From JBGPOS01 sp041488155 (GTDB taxonomy: Bacteria; Chloroflexota; Dehalococcoidia; Tepidiformales; Tepidiformaceae), in NCBI GenBank assembly GCA_041488155.1, contig JBGPOS010000068.1:1-20227 (forward strand): a stretch of 20,227 nucleotides of DNA. Reading direction: 5' to 3'. This document shows, one piece after another, positions 1 through 6,575 of this stretch. The notes under the pieces are model-generated. The model was not told where the DNA came from. It was given only the letters and a program-made list of their open reading frames with translations, and did no database searches. The position numbers and the translations under genes were made by a program. Each line of letters opens with the position of its first letter. The first letter of the stretch is position 1.

Positions 1-456
1 CTCCGGATCTCCGAAATGGCGGGAATCAACCTCGACGACATCGACCTCGGCGAGCGTGAGTTGCGAGTGATGCAGGGCAAGGGCCGCCGCCCGCGGCTGG
101 TCCGGTTCGTGAAGGAGACCCGCAGCGACATCCAGCGCTACCTGCTGGTCCGGTCCCGCCATCCACACGCCGACGATGATGCCCTCTGGGTGGGGAAGCG
201 CGGACGGCTGCTCGCCAGCGGAATCTATCGGACTGTCCAGCGCCGCTGTGAGGAGGCGGGAATTCCACCGATCAATCCGCACAAGTTCAGGCACACCATG
301 AGTCACCTTTACCTGCGCAACGGTGGCAGCGAGGGTGACCTGATGCGGTTGGCGGGTTGGCGCTCGCGCACGATGGTCGACCGATACGGTGCCAGCGCAA
401 GCTCAGCTCGCTCGAGGGACGCCCACGATCAGTTCAGCGCAAGGCGCGGGCTATGA
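1..456 (+). CDS. Tyrosine recombinase/integrase, C-terminal catalytic part (5' end outside window)
   Basis: This is the catalytic half of a phage-integrase-family site-specific recombinase, which cuts and rejoins DNA through a tyrosine nucleophile. The reading frame is open at the first base of the window and starts with LRISEM, the usual box I context (catalytic Arg at residue 2 of the visible part), so the core-binding domain lies upstream. Further residues follow in the right order: a Lys in GKGRR, the box II HKFRH (H-x-x-R), a GW pair (Trp in place of the second His) and the nucleophile in DRYGAS. The stop overlaps the next start as ATGA. The tail after the Tyr is short and basic. The gene is probably the integrase of the element whose other genes follow on the same strand. 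The family call is secure; the target site is unknown. Confidence 0.9.
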   Translation, partial: LRISEMAGINLDDIDLGERELRVMQGKGRRPRLVRFVKETRSDIQRYLLVRSRHPHADDDALWVGKRGRLLASGIYRTVQRRCEEAGIPPINPHKFRHTMSHLYLRNGGSEGDLMRLAGWRSRTMVDRYGASASSARSRDAHDQFSARRGL

Positions 457-944
457 GCGTAAGGGACCCGTCTGCGATTCGATGGGAGGAGGCGAACGAG
501 AGGGGAGGTAGGTGGGGCGTCTGCCCGGCCTGTCGCCGCTCTCGGGCGCTGCGGCTCGCCTGGCACTGGACCAACGGCGCGCCGGGGGAGTTCCGACAGG
601 ATGAGTTTAACGTCCCCGTTGGCTTCATCCAGGCGCGGGACGGGGACTGGCACCAGTCCCTTCGCTACCGCGACCGCGTAGGCGCATGGGCTGATGGGGC
701 GGCGAGGAACCTGCGTCGGGCACTGAGAGCCGGGCCGGCCCAACTGCGCGGGCTCGCAGAAACCATCCTGCTGGGACCGCCGGAGGCCACGGTATCCCTT
801 GGGGCGCATATCGAACCGGGTGCGGTCATCGTCTGCCCTCGCGACCACGGCGGGCACGGCAGTGTCAGAGTTCGACTGACCGAGCCGCGCCTTGCGCACG
901 ATCAGACAGAGCGAGGGATCGTCGTGCCACTCAATCCGGACTAG
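453..944 (+). CDS. Small protein of unknown function with a CPAC zinc knuckle
   Basis: I do not recognise the family of this 163-residue protein. The ATG overlaps the stop of the recombinase gene (ATGA at 453-456), which suggests translational coupling and fixes the start; an in-frame ATG at 357 would lie inside the recombinase and is less likely. Near the N-terminus is RWGVCPACRRSRALRL, a single CxxC. Another Cys-His group occurs late (VIVCPRDHGGHG), so a metal site made from the two halves is possible. The middle is rich in Trp and Arg (DGDWHQSLRYRDR). No membrane segment or signal peptide is visible. A long open frame exists on the opposite strand over the same bases, but it lacks recognisable motifs and has no coupling signal. 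Existence is likely; function is unknown. Confidence 0.6.
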   Translation: MSVRDPSAIRWEEANERGGRWGVCPACRRSRALRLAWHWTNGAPGEFRQDEFNVPVGFIQARDGDWHQSLRYRDRVGAWADGAARNLRRALRAGPAQLRGLAETILLGPPEATVSLGAHIEPGAVIVCPRDHGGHGSVRVRLTEPRLAHDQTERGIVVPLNPD

Positions 945-981
945 GGAAACGTCATGGCGACCCATCCGCCATGCCATGGCG

Positions 982-990
982 TGGTACAAT
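982..990 (+). promoter_or_regulatory. Candidate extended -10 promoter for the replication-gene block
   Basis: The bases read TGGTACAAT, an extended -10 (TG-n-TACAAT) inside the 129-base gap before the next plus-strand gene. No convincing -35 is seen at the usual distance, which is tolerated by extended -10 promoters. It would give a leader of about 75 bases. This is a motif match only. Confidence 0.35.
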
Positions 991-1073
991 GTCGGGGCAA
1001 TTGAATAGCACCCCGGCCGACCCGGGGACCTACTTCCTCAGCTTCTCGAGCGAGGGCATCTTGAAGGTGTCCC

Positions 1074-1379
1074 TTGCTCGACCCGTCCTCATCGTCGTCA
1101 TCCACCACCACATTCGATCGTCGCGACCATCTCAGTCGAATCGGCCGCATCGGCGGTCTCCGTCTGGCCGCGCTTCGCGACCCCAGAGTCACGAGCGCGC
1201 CGGGGCGCCTGGTGGCACGCACCCGGCTCGAAGCTAAGCTCCTAGCCGAAGTTGACCCCAATGGTCTGCTGCCCGACGCGGAGCGTGAGAAGCGGCTCGC
1301 TCGTGCGCGCAAGGCTCACTTCATCAATCTGTCTCGCAAAGCAGCCATTGCCCGGCAGAAGAAGGGGGCGCGACCATGA
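1074..1379 (+). CDS. Small basic element-borne protein (conserved, function unknown)
   Basis: This 101-residue, strongly basic protein has the pattern RIGRIGGLRLAALRDP, then a helical stretch ending EVDPNGLLPDAER and KAHFINLSRKAAIARQ. From memory, short proteins of this layout occur beside replication ATPases in integrated elements of high-GC bacteria; I know no assigned function. A TTG start at 1074 is used, with a GAAGGTG Shine-Dalgarno-like stretch just before it; a shorter product from a later start is possible because the first ~15 residues (Ser/Thr runs) look unconserved. The stop overlaps the ATG of the large ATPase (ATGA at 1376-1379), so the two are probably translationally coupled. 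The C-terminal half is rich in Arg and Lys and could bind nucleic acid; that is inference. Confidence 0.65.
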   Translation: MLDPSSSSSSTTTFDRRDHLSRIGRIGGLRLAALRDPRVTSAPGRLVARTRLEAKLLAEVDPNGLLPDAEREKRLARARKAHFINLSRKAAIARQKKGARP

Positions 1380-3286
1380 GCGAAGACGACGGCGGCCGCC
1401 CGTTGCCGGACGGCCTCCAAATCGATGCGCAGCCGGATGGTACATCCGGCGTCCTTTCTTCGTACAAGGCCCAGTACACGGTGGAAGGGCTCACGTACGG
1501 TGGGAGCGAGTATCAGATCGACCTGAAACCGGCCCGCTCACGTTGGCAAGTTGCGGTGCTCCGCGGCGGCGTCCCGCTTGGCCTTGGGGTCGTCAACCTC
1601 GCCGACGGACAGGCGCGCAAGTCGTTCCTGCGTACCCTCTCCGAGGTCGATGACGATGGCCGGGAGTACCTGGCACGCGTGCTCGTCGCTCTGGCGATCC
1701 GCGTGCAGGCCGACTGGCGCGAGCGGCAGAAACGGCTAACTTCGGCTGCTACGGAGCGGGCTTTCGAGGCGGCATTGGAGGACGACAGTAAGCGCGCAAC
1801 GGAGCTCGCCGAGCGAATCGGCGAACTGGCCCTCGTTGCTACGCCGATGCTCAGAGATCCTGCTCTCCTCTTCAACGTAGGAGAAGCGATAGCCGCTCAG
1901 GGCGTGGTAGGCGAGCGCGAGAACAGCATCCTGGTGTACCTGGCGATTACGTCGCAGCACGGGGAGGAGCCGATCTCCTTGATCGTCAAGGGCGACTCGT
2001 CAGGAGGGAAGAGCCACCTTGTCCATACGACGACGAAGCTCTTCCCGGAAGCCAGCCACCTGGACTTCACCTCAATGTCGGAGCGCGCGCTCATCTATGA
2101 CCCGCGGTCCTACAGTCATAAGACGTTGGTCATCTTCGAAGTGCACGGCCAGGGCAACGAGTTCCTGAACTACATCATCAGGACGCTGATGAGCGAGGGA
2201 CAAATCCGGCACCTGACGGTAGAGAAGACTGACGAGGGCCTCAAGGGACGGGAGATCGTGAAGCAGGGGCCTACGAACTTCATCACCACGACCACGTCTC
2301 CCGAAGGCCACGCGGAGAACGAGACGCGCGTGTGGAGCATCCTCGTGAACGACTCCGAGGCGACGACGACCGGCGTCCTACGGCTGGAAGCAGAACGCGT
2401 CGCCGGACGCTTTGTCTCACCGCCAACGGAACGGTGGCAGACGCTGCAGGAATGGCTTCAGTGTGCCGGCGCCCACCACGTGGTCGTTCCCTTCGCCGCT
2501 GTGCTAGCCGAGAAGCTCCCGGCACGGCCGTTGCGGTTGCGGCGGGACTTCGCACGGCTGCTCCTGCTAGTCCAGACCTGCGCGATGCTCCATCAGGAAC
2601 AACGGGAGCGAGACGAGTTGGGCCGCGTCATCGCCAGCCCGAGCGATTACTTGATGGTCCGCGAGTTGGTCGCGCACACGTTCCGGCGAGCGGTGCAGGG
2701 GCTGACGGAGAAGACCCTGGAACTGGTCACGGCGCTGGCCGGCGTCCTGGAGTCGAAGGTTGCCGACGGGGCGGATGAGCAGGCTTCGTATTCAGATCTC
2801 GTGAAGGCGACCGGGCGCCCCAAGTACTCCATCTCGCGCTGGCTGCGTCCGGCGATCGAAATAGGCCTCGTCGACAACACCCAGACCGCCAAGGGCATGC
2901 CGGCTGCGTTGAAGCTCGGGAAGTACGAAATCGCGGCTGGGGACGTTCTGCCGACGCCGGAATGGCTGGCCGAGGCACTCGGGGAGGCCATCTCTTGGGT
3001 CAGTCCGGTGACCGGCGTGACCCACACGGCAGGTGTTGCGGCCGGGGCATCCGAGGCGGGTGACCGGGGCACCGACTGTTGCAGCGTTGCAGGGCAGCCG
3101 GCCGGCGAGGCGTCCCAGACGGGGCCGGACTGCCCGGCGGAGGACCGTTGCACCGAGGCGGCGAAGGAAGAGGAAATAGTTTTCTACAACGTGCATCCCG
3201 GGTCTGGGACCCACATTGAGGGCCCGCAAGGTGCCGCCTTCGTACCTGGCGCCGACCAGGGAACGCCGTGGGAGGACGAAGTATGA
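1376..3286 (+). CDS. AAA+/SF3-like replicative ATPase (primase-helicase type) of an integrated element
   Basis: This 636-residue P-loop ATPase has a leading region of about 165 residues, a loader-like segment (GVVGERENSILVYLA, ~176-190), Walker A GDSSGGKS at 206-213, a Walker-B-like LVIFE at 251-255, and a sensor-like stretch NFITTTTSPE at 301-310 followed by NETRVW, where an arginine finger could sit. A winged-helix-like segment lies near 475-505 (SDLVKATGRPKYSISRWL). The tail after ~560 is low-complexity and rich in Gly, Ala and Thr. From memory, this layout is that of ATPases annotated as DNA primase/helicase in mobile elements, where they unwind the origin or load replication proteins. 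The ATG overlaps the previous stop. The 3' end of the gene overlaps part of an iteron-like repeat cluster (from 3078), which fits an initiator or helicase acting near its own gene. No primase catalytic domain was recognised. Confidence 0.75.
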   Translation: MSEDDGGRPLPDGLQIDAQPDGTSGVLSSYKAQYTVEGLTYGGSEYQIDLKPARSRWQVAVLRGGVPLGLGVVNLADGQARKSFLRTLSEVDDDGREYLARVLVALAIRVQADWRERQKRLTSAATERAFEAALEDDSKRATELAERIGELALVATPMLRDPALLFNVGEAIAAQGVVGERENSILVYLAITSQHGEEPISLIVKGDSSGGKSHLVHTTTKLFPEASHLDFTSMSERALIYDPRSYSHKTLVIFEVHGQGNEFLNYIIRTLMSEGQIRHLTVEKTDEGLKGREIVKQGPTNFITTTTSPEGHAENETRVWSILVNDSEATTTGVLRLEAERVAGRFVSPPTERWQTLQEWLQCAGAHHVVVPFAAVLAEKLPARPLRLRRDFARLLLLVQTCAMLHQEQRERDELGRVIASPSDYLMVRELVAHTFRRAVQGLTEKTLELVTALAGVLESKVADGADEQASYSDLVKATGRPKYSISRWLRPAIEIGLVDNTQTAKGMPAALKLGKYEIAAGDVLPTPEWLAEALGEAISWVSPVTGVTHTAGVAAGASEAGDRGTDCCSVAGQPAGEASQTGPDCPAEDRCTEAAKEEEIVFYNVHPGSGTHIEGPQGAAFVPGADQGTPWEDEV

Positions 3287-3411
3287 GGGCCTGCGAACAG
3301 CCCGCTAACGGCGAATCAGGGGTGTTGCACTGCAACGCTGCAACGGTCTTCTGGCCGAAAAAGCAAAACAAAACATAGGGGGTCCCTTCCAGGTGCAACA
3401 CTGCAACGGTC
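3078..3411. repeat. Iteron-like cluster of GTTGCA/TGCAAC words around an A-rich tract
   Basis: Eight copies of the hexamer GTTGCA or its complement TGCAAC lie at 3078, 3086, 3147, 3324, 3331, 3339, 3394 and 3402. Three pairs share an 8-base period. The 15-mer GTTGCAGCGTTGCAG at 3078-3092 is the exact reverse complement of 3330-3344, and the 18-mers at 3331-3348 and 3394-3411 differ by one base. GTTGCACTGCAAC (3324-3336) is a palindrome with a single central base. Between the last two groups, 3358-3377 is an 80% A/T, A-rich tract in otherwise GC-rich DNA. Iterons plus an A/T-rich unwinding region next to a replicative ATPase gene is the classic layout of a replication origin. The words could instead be operator sites for the downstream gene. 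Confidence 0.6.
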
Positions 3412-3427
3412 CCAGCGGGAGGCGAAC

Positions 3428-3841
3428 ATGACCGCCCGCGAGCTGATCGACGAGGTGCGGGCGCATGGCGCCGAGCTGGTTCGCGAGGGCGACCGTCTGA
3501 TCATTCGCGGCACGGGCGCGCGGCTACCGGACGGCCTTCGCCAAGAGCTCGTACAGCACAAAGCCGAGCTGCTCATCGCAGTCGGCTTGCCGCCCCGCCG
3601 TTTCGTGCTCATTAATTTCACCGGCTCGTCGCCCGGCCAGGGCTGTGACCCCGAGCACGAAAAGCGAGTGTCCATAGCTGCCAAGTACAGAGCCTCAGAA
3701 GTCGCTTTAAGAGCTGGCCCATGTTTCTCGTGCGGATCGATCATTGAAGTCGGCCAGCCGTTCGCCTGGGGCGCTGGCAGGGGCCAACGCGTGTGCTGGC
3801 AGTGCGTACTTGACGAGGCGCGAGACCGAATCTACCGCTGA
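3428..3841 (+). CDS. TubC N-terminal-docking-domain-like protein with C-terminal zinc ribbon
   Basis: Residues 1-53 of this 137-residue protein match the TubC N-terminal docking-domain pattern: ELIDEVRAHGAELVREGDR, then LIIRG, then a helix ending ELVQHKAELLIAVG. In polyketide/peptide synthetases this small fold joins subunits; in mobile elements the same domain turns up in short proteins with no synthetase, where its partner is unknown. The C-terminus has two CxxC pairs (C99/C102 and C123/C126, the latter as CWQC), forming a probable zinc ribbon. The ATG follows a good GGGAGG Shine-Dalgarno. No biosynthetic genes are nearby, so a role in element replication or regulation next to the ATPase is more likely; this is inference. 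Confidence 0.7.
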   Translation: MTARELIDEVRAHGAELVREGDRLIIRGTGARLPDGLRQELVQHKAELLIAVGLPPRRFVLINFTGSSPGQGCDPEHEKRVSIAAKYRASEVALRAGPCFSCGSIIEVGQPFAWGAGRGQRVCWQCVLDEARDRIYR

Positions 3842-3927
3842 ACCTCGTCAGCTGTCGGTACGGCCGACCGCGGCGGCGCGTGGTGGCTGTTGTACCCAAC
3901 TTCCGCCCACAACCCGAAGCGAATTCG

Positions 3928-3946
3928 CCGCCGTTCACCGCGGCGG
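3928..3946. other. GC-rich hairpin in the 263-base gap 3842-4104
   Basis: CCGCCG (3928-3933) can pair with CGGCGG (3941-3946) around a 7-base loop, about 85 bases after the preceding stop. No T-run follows, so intrinsic termination is uncertain. The rest of the gap has no convincing gene. A perfect TTGACA box lies at 4021-4026, but no matching -10 was found at 16-18 bases. Confidence 0.3.
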
Positions 3947-4104
3947 TGGCTAACGTCTAGCGCCGGTCGGACGCTTCTCCTCCCGTCCGGGCCATCACGG
4001 AGGCGAGTGGGGGCGAAAACTTGACAGACCGGCGACGCCATCGCGAACGTCGTGGTTGGCATCAAGTACATCCCCAACAGGTAACGCGTTAGGCGAACAG
4101 GACG

Positions 4105-4554
4105 ATGGGTAAGGTTAACAACGGTAGGCGCCAAGAAGACGACAGCCCCGTAGGCATCCGCCGAGCGATGGTCCTCAAGAAACGAGGAGAGGGCAAGTCG
4201 TTCCGGCAAATAGGCCAGGAGCTGGGCGTCTCCCACGTCCAGGCCCGCGAAGATCTGCTTTCTCTGAGCCGCTCCCTGCCCATAGAGGAGCAGCTGGAGT
4301 TAGAGCTAGCGACGGACCTCCACCGGGTCGACGAGTTGATCAAGTCGTACTGGGAGGACGCGACGGAGGGCAAGAACCTCGACGCTGGCAACTTCATCCT
4401 GCGCTGTCTCGATCGAAGAGCGAAGCTCCTCGGCTTGGACGCGCCGAAGAAGATCGACATCAGGGCCATAGTCGAGAACTGGGCGATACGTGAAGGCTTC
4501 GATCCTCAGTTAACCGTCGAAGTGATGCAGGGGCTTCTAACCGGAGTTGGTTAG
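4105..4554 (+). CDS. Helix-turn-helix protein, small-terminase-like
   Basis: The 149-residue product has an N-terminal helix-turn-helix (about residues 33-52, KSFRQIGQELGVSHVQARED), preceded by a basic arm. A long charged helix (SLPIEEQLELELATDLHRVD) and a segment ending RCLDRRAKLLGLDAPKK (to residue 116) follow. The layout of HTH, coiled helix and an LGLDAP box is that of small terminase-like or Sigma-70-region-4-like phage and element proteins. Small terminases recognise phage DNA for packaging; without a large terminase or head genes here, a DNA-binding regulator of the element is equally likely. The ATG follows an AGGA stretch. No other in-frame start would keep the HTH complete. Confidence 0.6.
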   Translation: MGKVNNGRRQEDDSPVGIRRAMVLKKRGEGKSFRQIGQELGVSHVQAREDLLSLSRSLPIEEQLELELATDLHRVDELIKSYWEDATEGKNLDAGNFILRCLDRRAKLLGLDAPKKIDIRAIVENWAIREGFDPQLTVEVMQGLLTGVG

Positions 4555-4630
4555 CTGACGAACACGTCTCTGCCGTTCCGCAGGAAGTGGCTCAATCGTC
4601 AAGAGTCGTGTACAAGCTCCATGCTCTCGT

Positions 4631-4658
4631 GGCTCCTCCGGTGAACAAACGAGGAGCC
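4631..4658. terminator. Hairpin between convergent genes
   Basis: GGCTCCTC (4631-4638) and GAGGAGCC (4651-4658) form a perfect 8-bp stem with a 12-base loop. It sits downstream of the HTH gene on the plus strand and touches the stop of the XRE gene on the minus strand, the right place for a shared bidirectional terminator. There is no T-run on either side, so efficiency is uncertain. Confidence 0.5.
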
Positions 4659-4906
4659 TACTGCGCGGGTTCCTCGAAATCCTCGGCGGCCATCACCAGA
4701 AGGTGCGGTCTCGTGCCGAGGGCCGTCGCAATCGCGGAGATCGCCTCCAAGGAGGGTGCCTGCAGCCCGCGCTCGACACGAGAAATGTACGAAACCTGCA
4801 GGTTGCTGCGGTAGGCGAGTTCTTCCTGCGACACCCCGCGCTCATGCCTGGCGCTCTGGAGAGCCAGCCCGAACCGTTTGCGCAGCACCGGATCGCGTGT
4901 GGCCAC
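4658..4906 (-). CDS. XRE-family helix-turn-helix regulator (C-protein-like)
   Basis: This is a small Cro/CI-type DNA-binding regulator. With the GTG start at 4906 it is 82 residues: RKRFGLALQSARHERGVSQ, EELAYRSNLQVSYISRVERG and LEAISAIATALG cover a complete five-helix HTH (about residues 9-68), followed by an acidic tail. The frame is open to another GTG at 4987, but those extra 27 residues (Trp/Arg/Pro-rich) do not resemble the family and would run through the shared promoter region. The gene is divergent from the restriction-endonuclease-like gene at 5025. Small single-domain XRE proteins beside endonuclease genes are often controller proteins that time expression, so control of that neighbour and of itself is a reasonable inference. 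The HTH call is firm. Confidence 0.85.
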   Translation of the reverse strand: MATRDPVLRKRFGLALQSARHERGVSQEELAYRSNLQVSYISRVERGLQAPSLEAISAIATALGTRPHLLVMAAEDFEEPAQ

Positions 4907-4947
4907 GCGCTCAGGCTGAGGCCGCGGCTCGCCCGAGCGCCAAGCAC

Positions 4948-4953
4948 TATAAT
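4948..4953 (+). promoter_or_regulatory. Consensus -10 box (TATAAT) before the endonuclease gene
   Basis: A perfect TATAAT lies in the divergent region between the XRE gene and the endonuclease gene. No good -35 occurs 16-18 bases upstream, which suggests an activator-dependent promoter, as controller-protein-driven endonuclease promoters often are. On the opposite strand the same bases read ATTATAGT, so a TATAGT box for the XRE gene is also possible. Confidence 0.4.
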
Positions 4954-5024
4954 GCCATTGTCCGCGTCGAGCCCGAGGCCCAGCCACCTGGGAACACGTC
5001 GGACCGCTGCCTTCGGAGTGAGTG

Positions 5025-6173
5025 ATGGCCCTCCCCAGCCAGAGCGAGATCCGTAGGGTGCTGCTCGACGTGCTTGAGACGGCCGACGGTCGTGCGCGCC
5101 CGGCGCAGGTCTACCCGCTAGTCACCGCTCAATTCCAACTCGAGCCCGCCGACCTCGCGAGGTTGGTCGCGGACGGGCGCACCTCGTTGTGGACCAACCG
5201 CATCCAGTTCGTGCGGCAGCGCCTCGTCGAGGAGGGGCTGATCGACGCTTCGGAGTGGGGCGTCTGGCAACTCACGGACGCCGGCCGGGAGGCCGCGCGT
5301 ACACGCGTTCGTGTCGGCGGCGAAGCCGAGGTCAACGAGGCAGACTCGCATGAGCCGGTCTCGCGCGAGCAACGGGGCATTCCTGCCACAGCAATCGCGG
5401 CGGTGATCGCCGAACTGCGGGCTGCCGGCACCGATTCGGCCAGACCTTCGCGGCTGGAGGAGGCCTGTGGACAAGCCTTCCGCGCGCTCGGCTTCGATGT
5501 GGAGGTCATCGGCGGGGCGGGAAACACCGACGTCGTGGTCTCCGCACCATTGGGCGTGAATCAGTACATAGCGGTAGTCGACGCGAAGTCCACGGGGCGC
5601 GGGCGCGTCGCTGACGCCCAAGTTGACTGGCTCTCCATCAAGCAGCATCGCGAACGCCTGGACGCGGATTTCGCCTGCGTCATCGGTCCCTCCTTTGGCG
5701 GCGGACACCTGATCGAGCGCGCGACCGAGTTCGGGATCGTGCTGCTGTCCGTCGACGAGCTGGGCGAGCTCCTGGACCTCCATGCCGCCGCGCCATTCGC
5801 GCTCACCGAGCTGCGATCACTCTTCGAGTCGACACCGCTCGCGCGCGCGGTGCTGCCCCGGTTGCGTGCAGTGGCCCGAGATCGCCGCCGCCTGCAGGCG
5901 CTGGTGGAGCGGGTGCTCACGCTCATTGACAACTTCAACCGGGTACAGCCAGATCTGGTCGTGGCGAAGCCAGAAACCCTACAGGCGCTGGCCCTTACCT
6001 CATCCGACGAGCGGCTCGCGGGAACCACGATGGGCGAGGTGTCGCGAGTGCTCGCATTGTTGGAGGCGGCCGGGGTGCTGATCGCCCTCCCCTCAGGTGG
6101 ATTCGCGTCGGCGACGTCGGTCGCCGGCGCGCTGCAGCGGATCGGGAGTCTCATTCCCGAGCGGGCCGAGTAG
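5025..6173 (+). CDS. Mrr-N-domain / PD-(D/E)xK restriction-endonuclease-like protein
   Basis: The 382-residue protein opens with an Mrr N-terminal-type winged-helix domain (about 1-92: LPSQSEIRRVLLDVLE to GVWQLTDAGREA). The nuclease core lies at about 140-245: E145/E146 in LEEACGQAFRALGF, D169 in GGAGNTDVVV, and D186-A-K188 in AVVDAKST. This is the D-(x16)-DxK pattern of PD-(D/E)xK nucleases, with spacing reminiscent of FokI-type catalytic domains. A helical C-terminal region (260-382) follows. The ATG at 5025 has GGAG six bases before it; a GTG one codon earlier is possible. It should cut DNA, either modified foreign DNA (type IV) or at a specific site (type IIS). No methyltransferase is present in the window, which favours the modified-DNA or non-RM option. 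Confidence 0.8.
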   Translation: MALPSQSEIRRVLLDVLETADGRARPAQVYPLVTAQFQLEPADLARLVADGRTSLWTNRIQFVRQRLVEEGLIDASEWGVWQLTDAGREAARTRVRVGGEAEVNEADSHEPVSREQRGIPATAIAAVIAELRAAGTDSARPSRLEEACGQAFRALGFDVEVIGGAGNTDVVVSAPLGVNQYIAVVDAKSTGRGRVADAQVDWLSIKQHRERLDADFACVIGPSFGGGHLIERATEFGIVLLSVDELGELLDLHAAAPFALTELRSLFESTPLARAVLPRLRAVARDRRRLQALVERVLTLIDNFNRVQPDLVVAKPETLQALALTSSDERLAGTTMGEVSRVLALLEAAGVLIALPSGGFASATSVAGALQRIGSLIPERAE

Positions 6174-6176
6174 CTG

Positions 6177-6218
6177 GAACGGCGGAACCGCGCTGGTACT
6201 TGCGGAGAAACGCCGTTC
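6177..6218. terminator. Nested hairpin between convergent genes
   Basis: GAACGGCG (6177-6184) pairs with CGCCGTTC (6211-6218). Inside it CCGC (6188-6191) pairs with GCGG (6202-6205), giving a two-storey hairpin immediately after the endonuclease stop. The next gene is convergent, so it could end transcription in both directions. Only GTTAA follows, not a real T-run. Confidence 0.5.
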
Positions 6219-6270
6219 GTTAAGGTCAGCTGAGCACAGGTGGAAGGGTGATTCAGGTGACAGCATCGCT

Positions 6271-6528
6271 CTACGTGAGCTTGAAGTAGACCGCCCCATC
6301 GGCAGCCCAAACGTCGATGGAGCGCCCGATGCGCTTTCCTGCTCGGCTGATCCGCAGAGCCACTCCGCGAGCGGTCTCGCCTGCCGCTGGGCTCAACTTG
6401 CCCACGTGGCCCTTCTTCACGCCGTTCACGAAGGTCTCATACTCGACCATTCTCGTTGCCAGCCGACCGCTCTGGCGAAGTCGACGAGGAGCTTGGGCTG
6501 CGTCGATCACGGAGAAGATGGCCATCAT
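6271..6528 (-). CDS. Small conserved-looking basic protein of unknown function
   Basis: This is an 85-residue product from an ATG-ATG pair with a CAGGA-like Shine-Dalgarno ahead. Its pattern YETFVNGVKKGHVGKL, then SPAAGETARGVALRISRAGK, then SIDVWAADGAVYFKL looks like a compact alpha/beta domain ending in a beta hairpin. I have an impression of similar small proteins in other high-GC genomes, but I cannot name a family. It is co-oriented with, and 47 bases downstream of, the integrase gene at 6576-7508, so the two could be cotranscribed. No motif gives a function. Possible roles include an excisionase-like or nucleic-acid-binding protein; that is a guess from basic charge and position. Confidence 0.5.
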   Translation of the reverse strand: MMAIFSVIDAAQAPRRLRQSGRLATRMVEYETFVNGVKKGHVGKLSPAAGETARGVALRISRAGKRIGRSIDVWAADGAVYFKLT

Positions 6529-6575
6529 CGGTGTCCTGGCGCCAAAATACGGAATCGAGTCTACTCGTCTGCGGG

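Noticed and set aside
429..989. 186-codon minus-strand frame over the small CPAC protein
   Set aside because: It has no motif, while the plus-strand frame is coupled to the recombinase stop by an ATGA overlap and fits the orientation of the block. Not excluded, only less likely.
4021..4026. Perfect TTGACA as -35 of a promoter for the HTH gene
   Set aside because: No -10-like sequence occurs at 16-18 bases; GC-rich bases (CGAACG region) are found instead.
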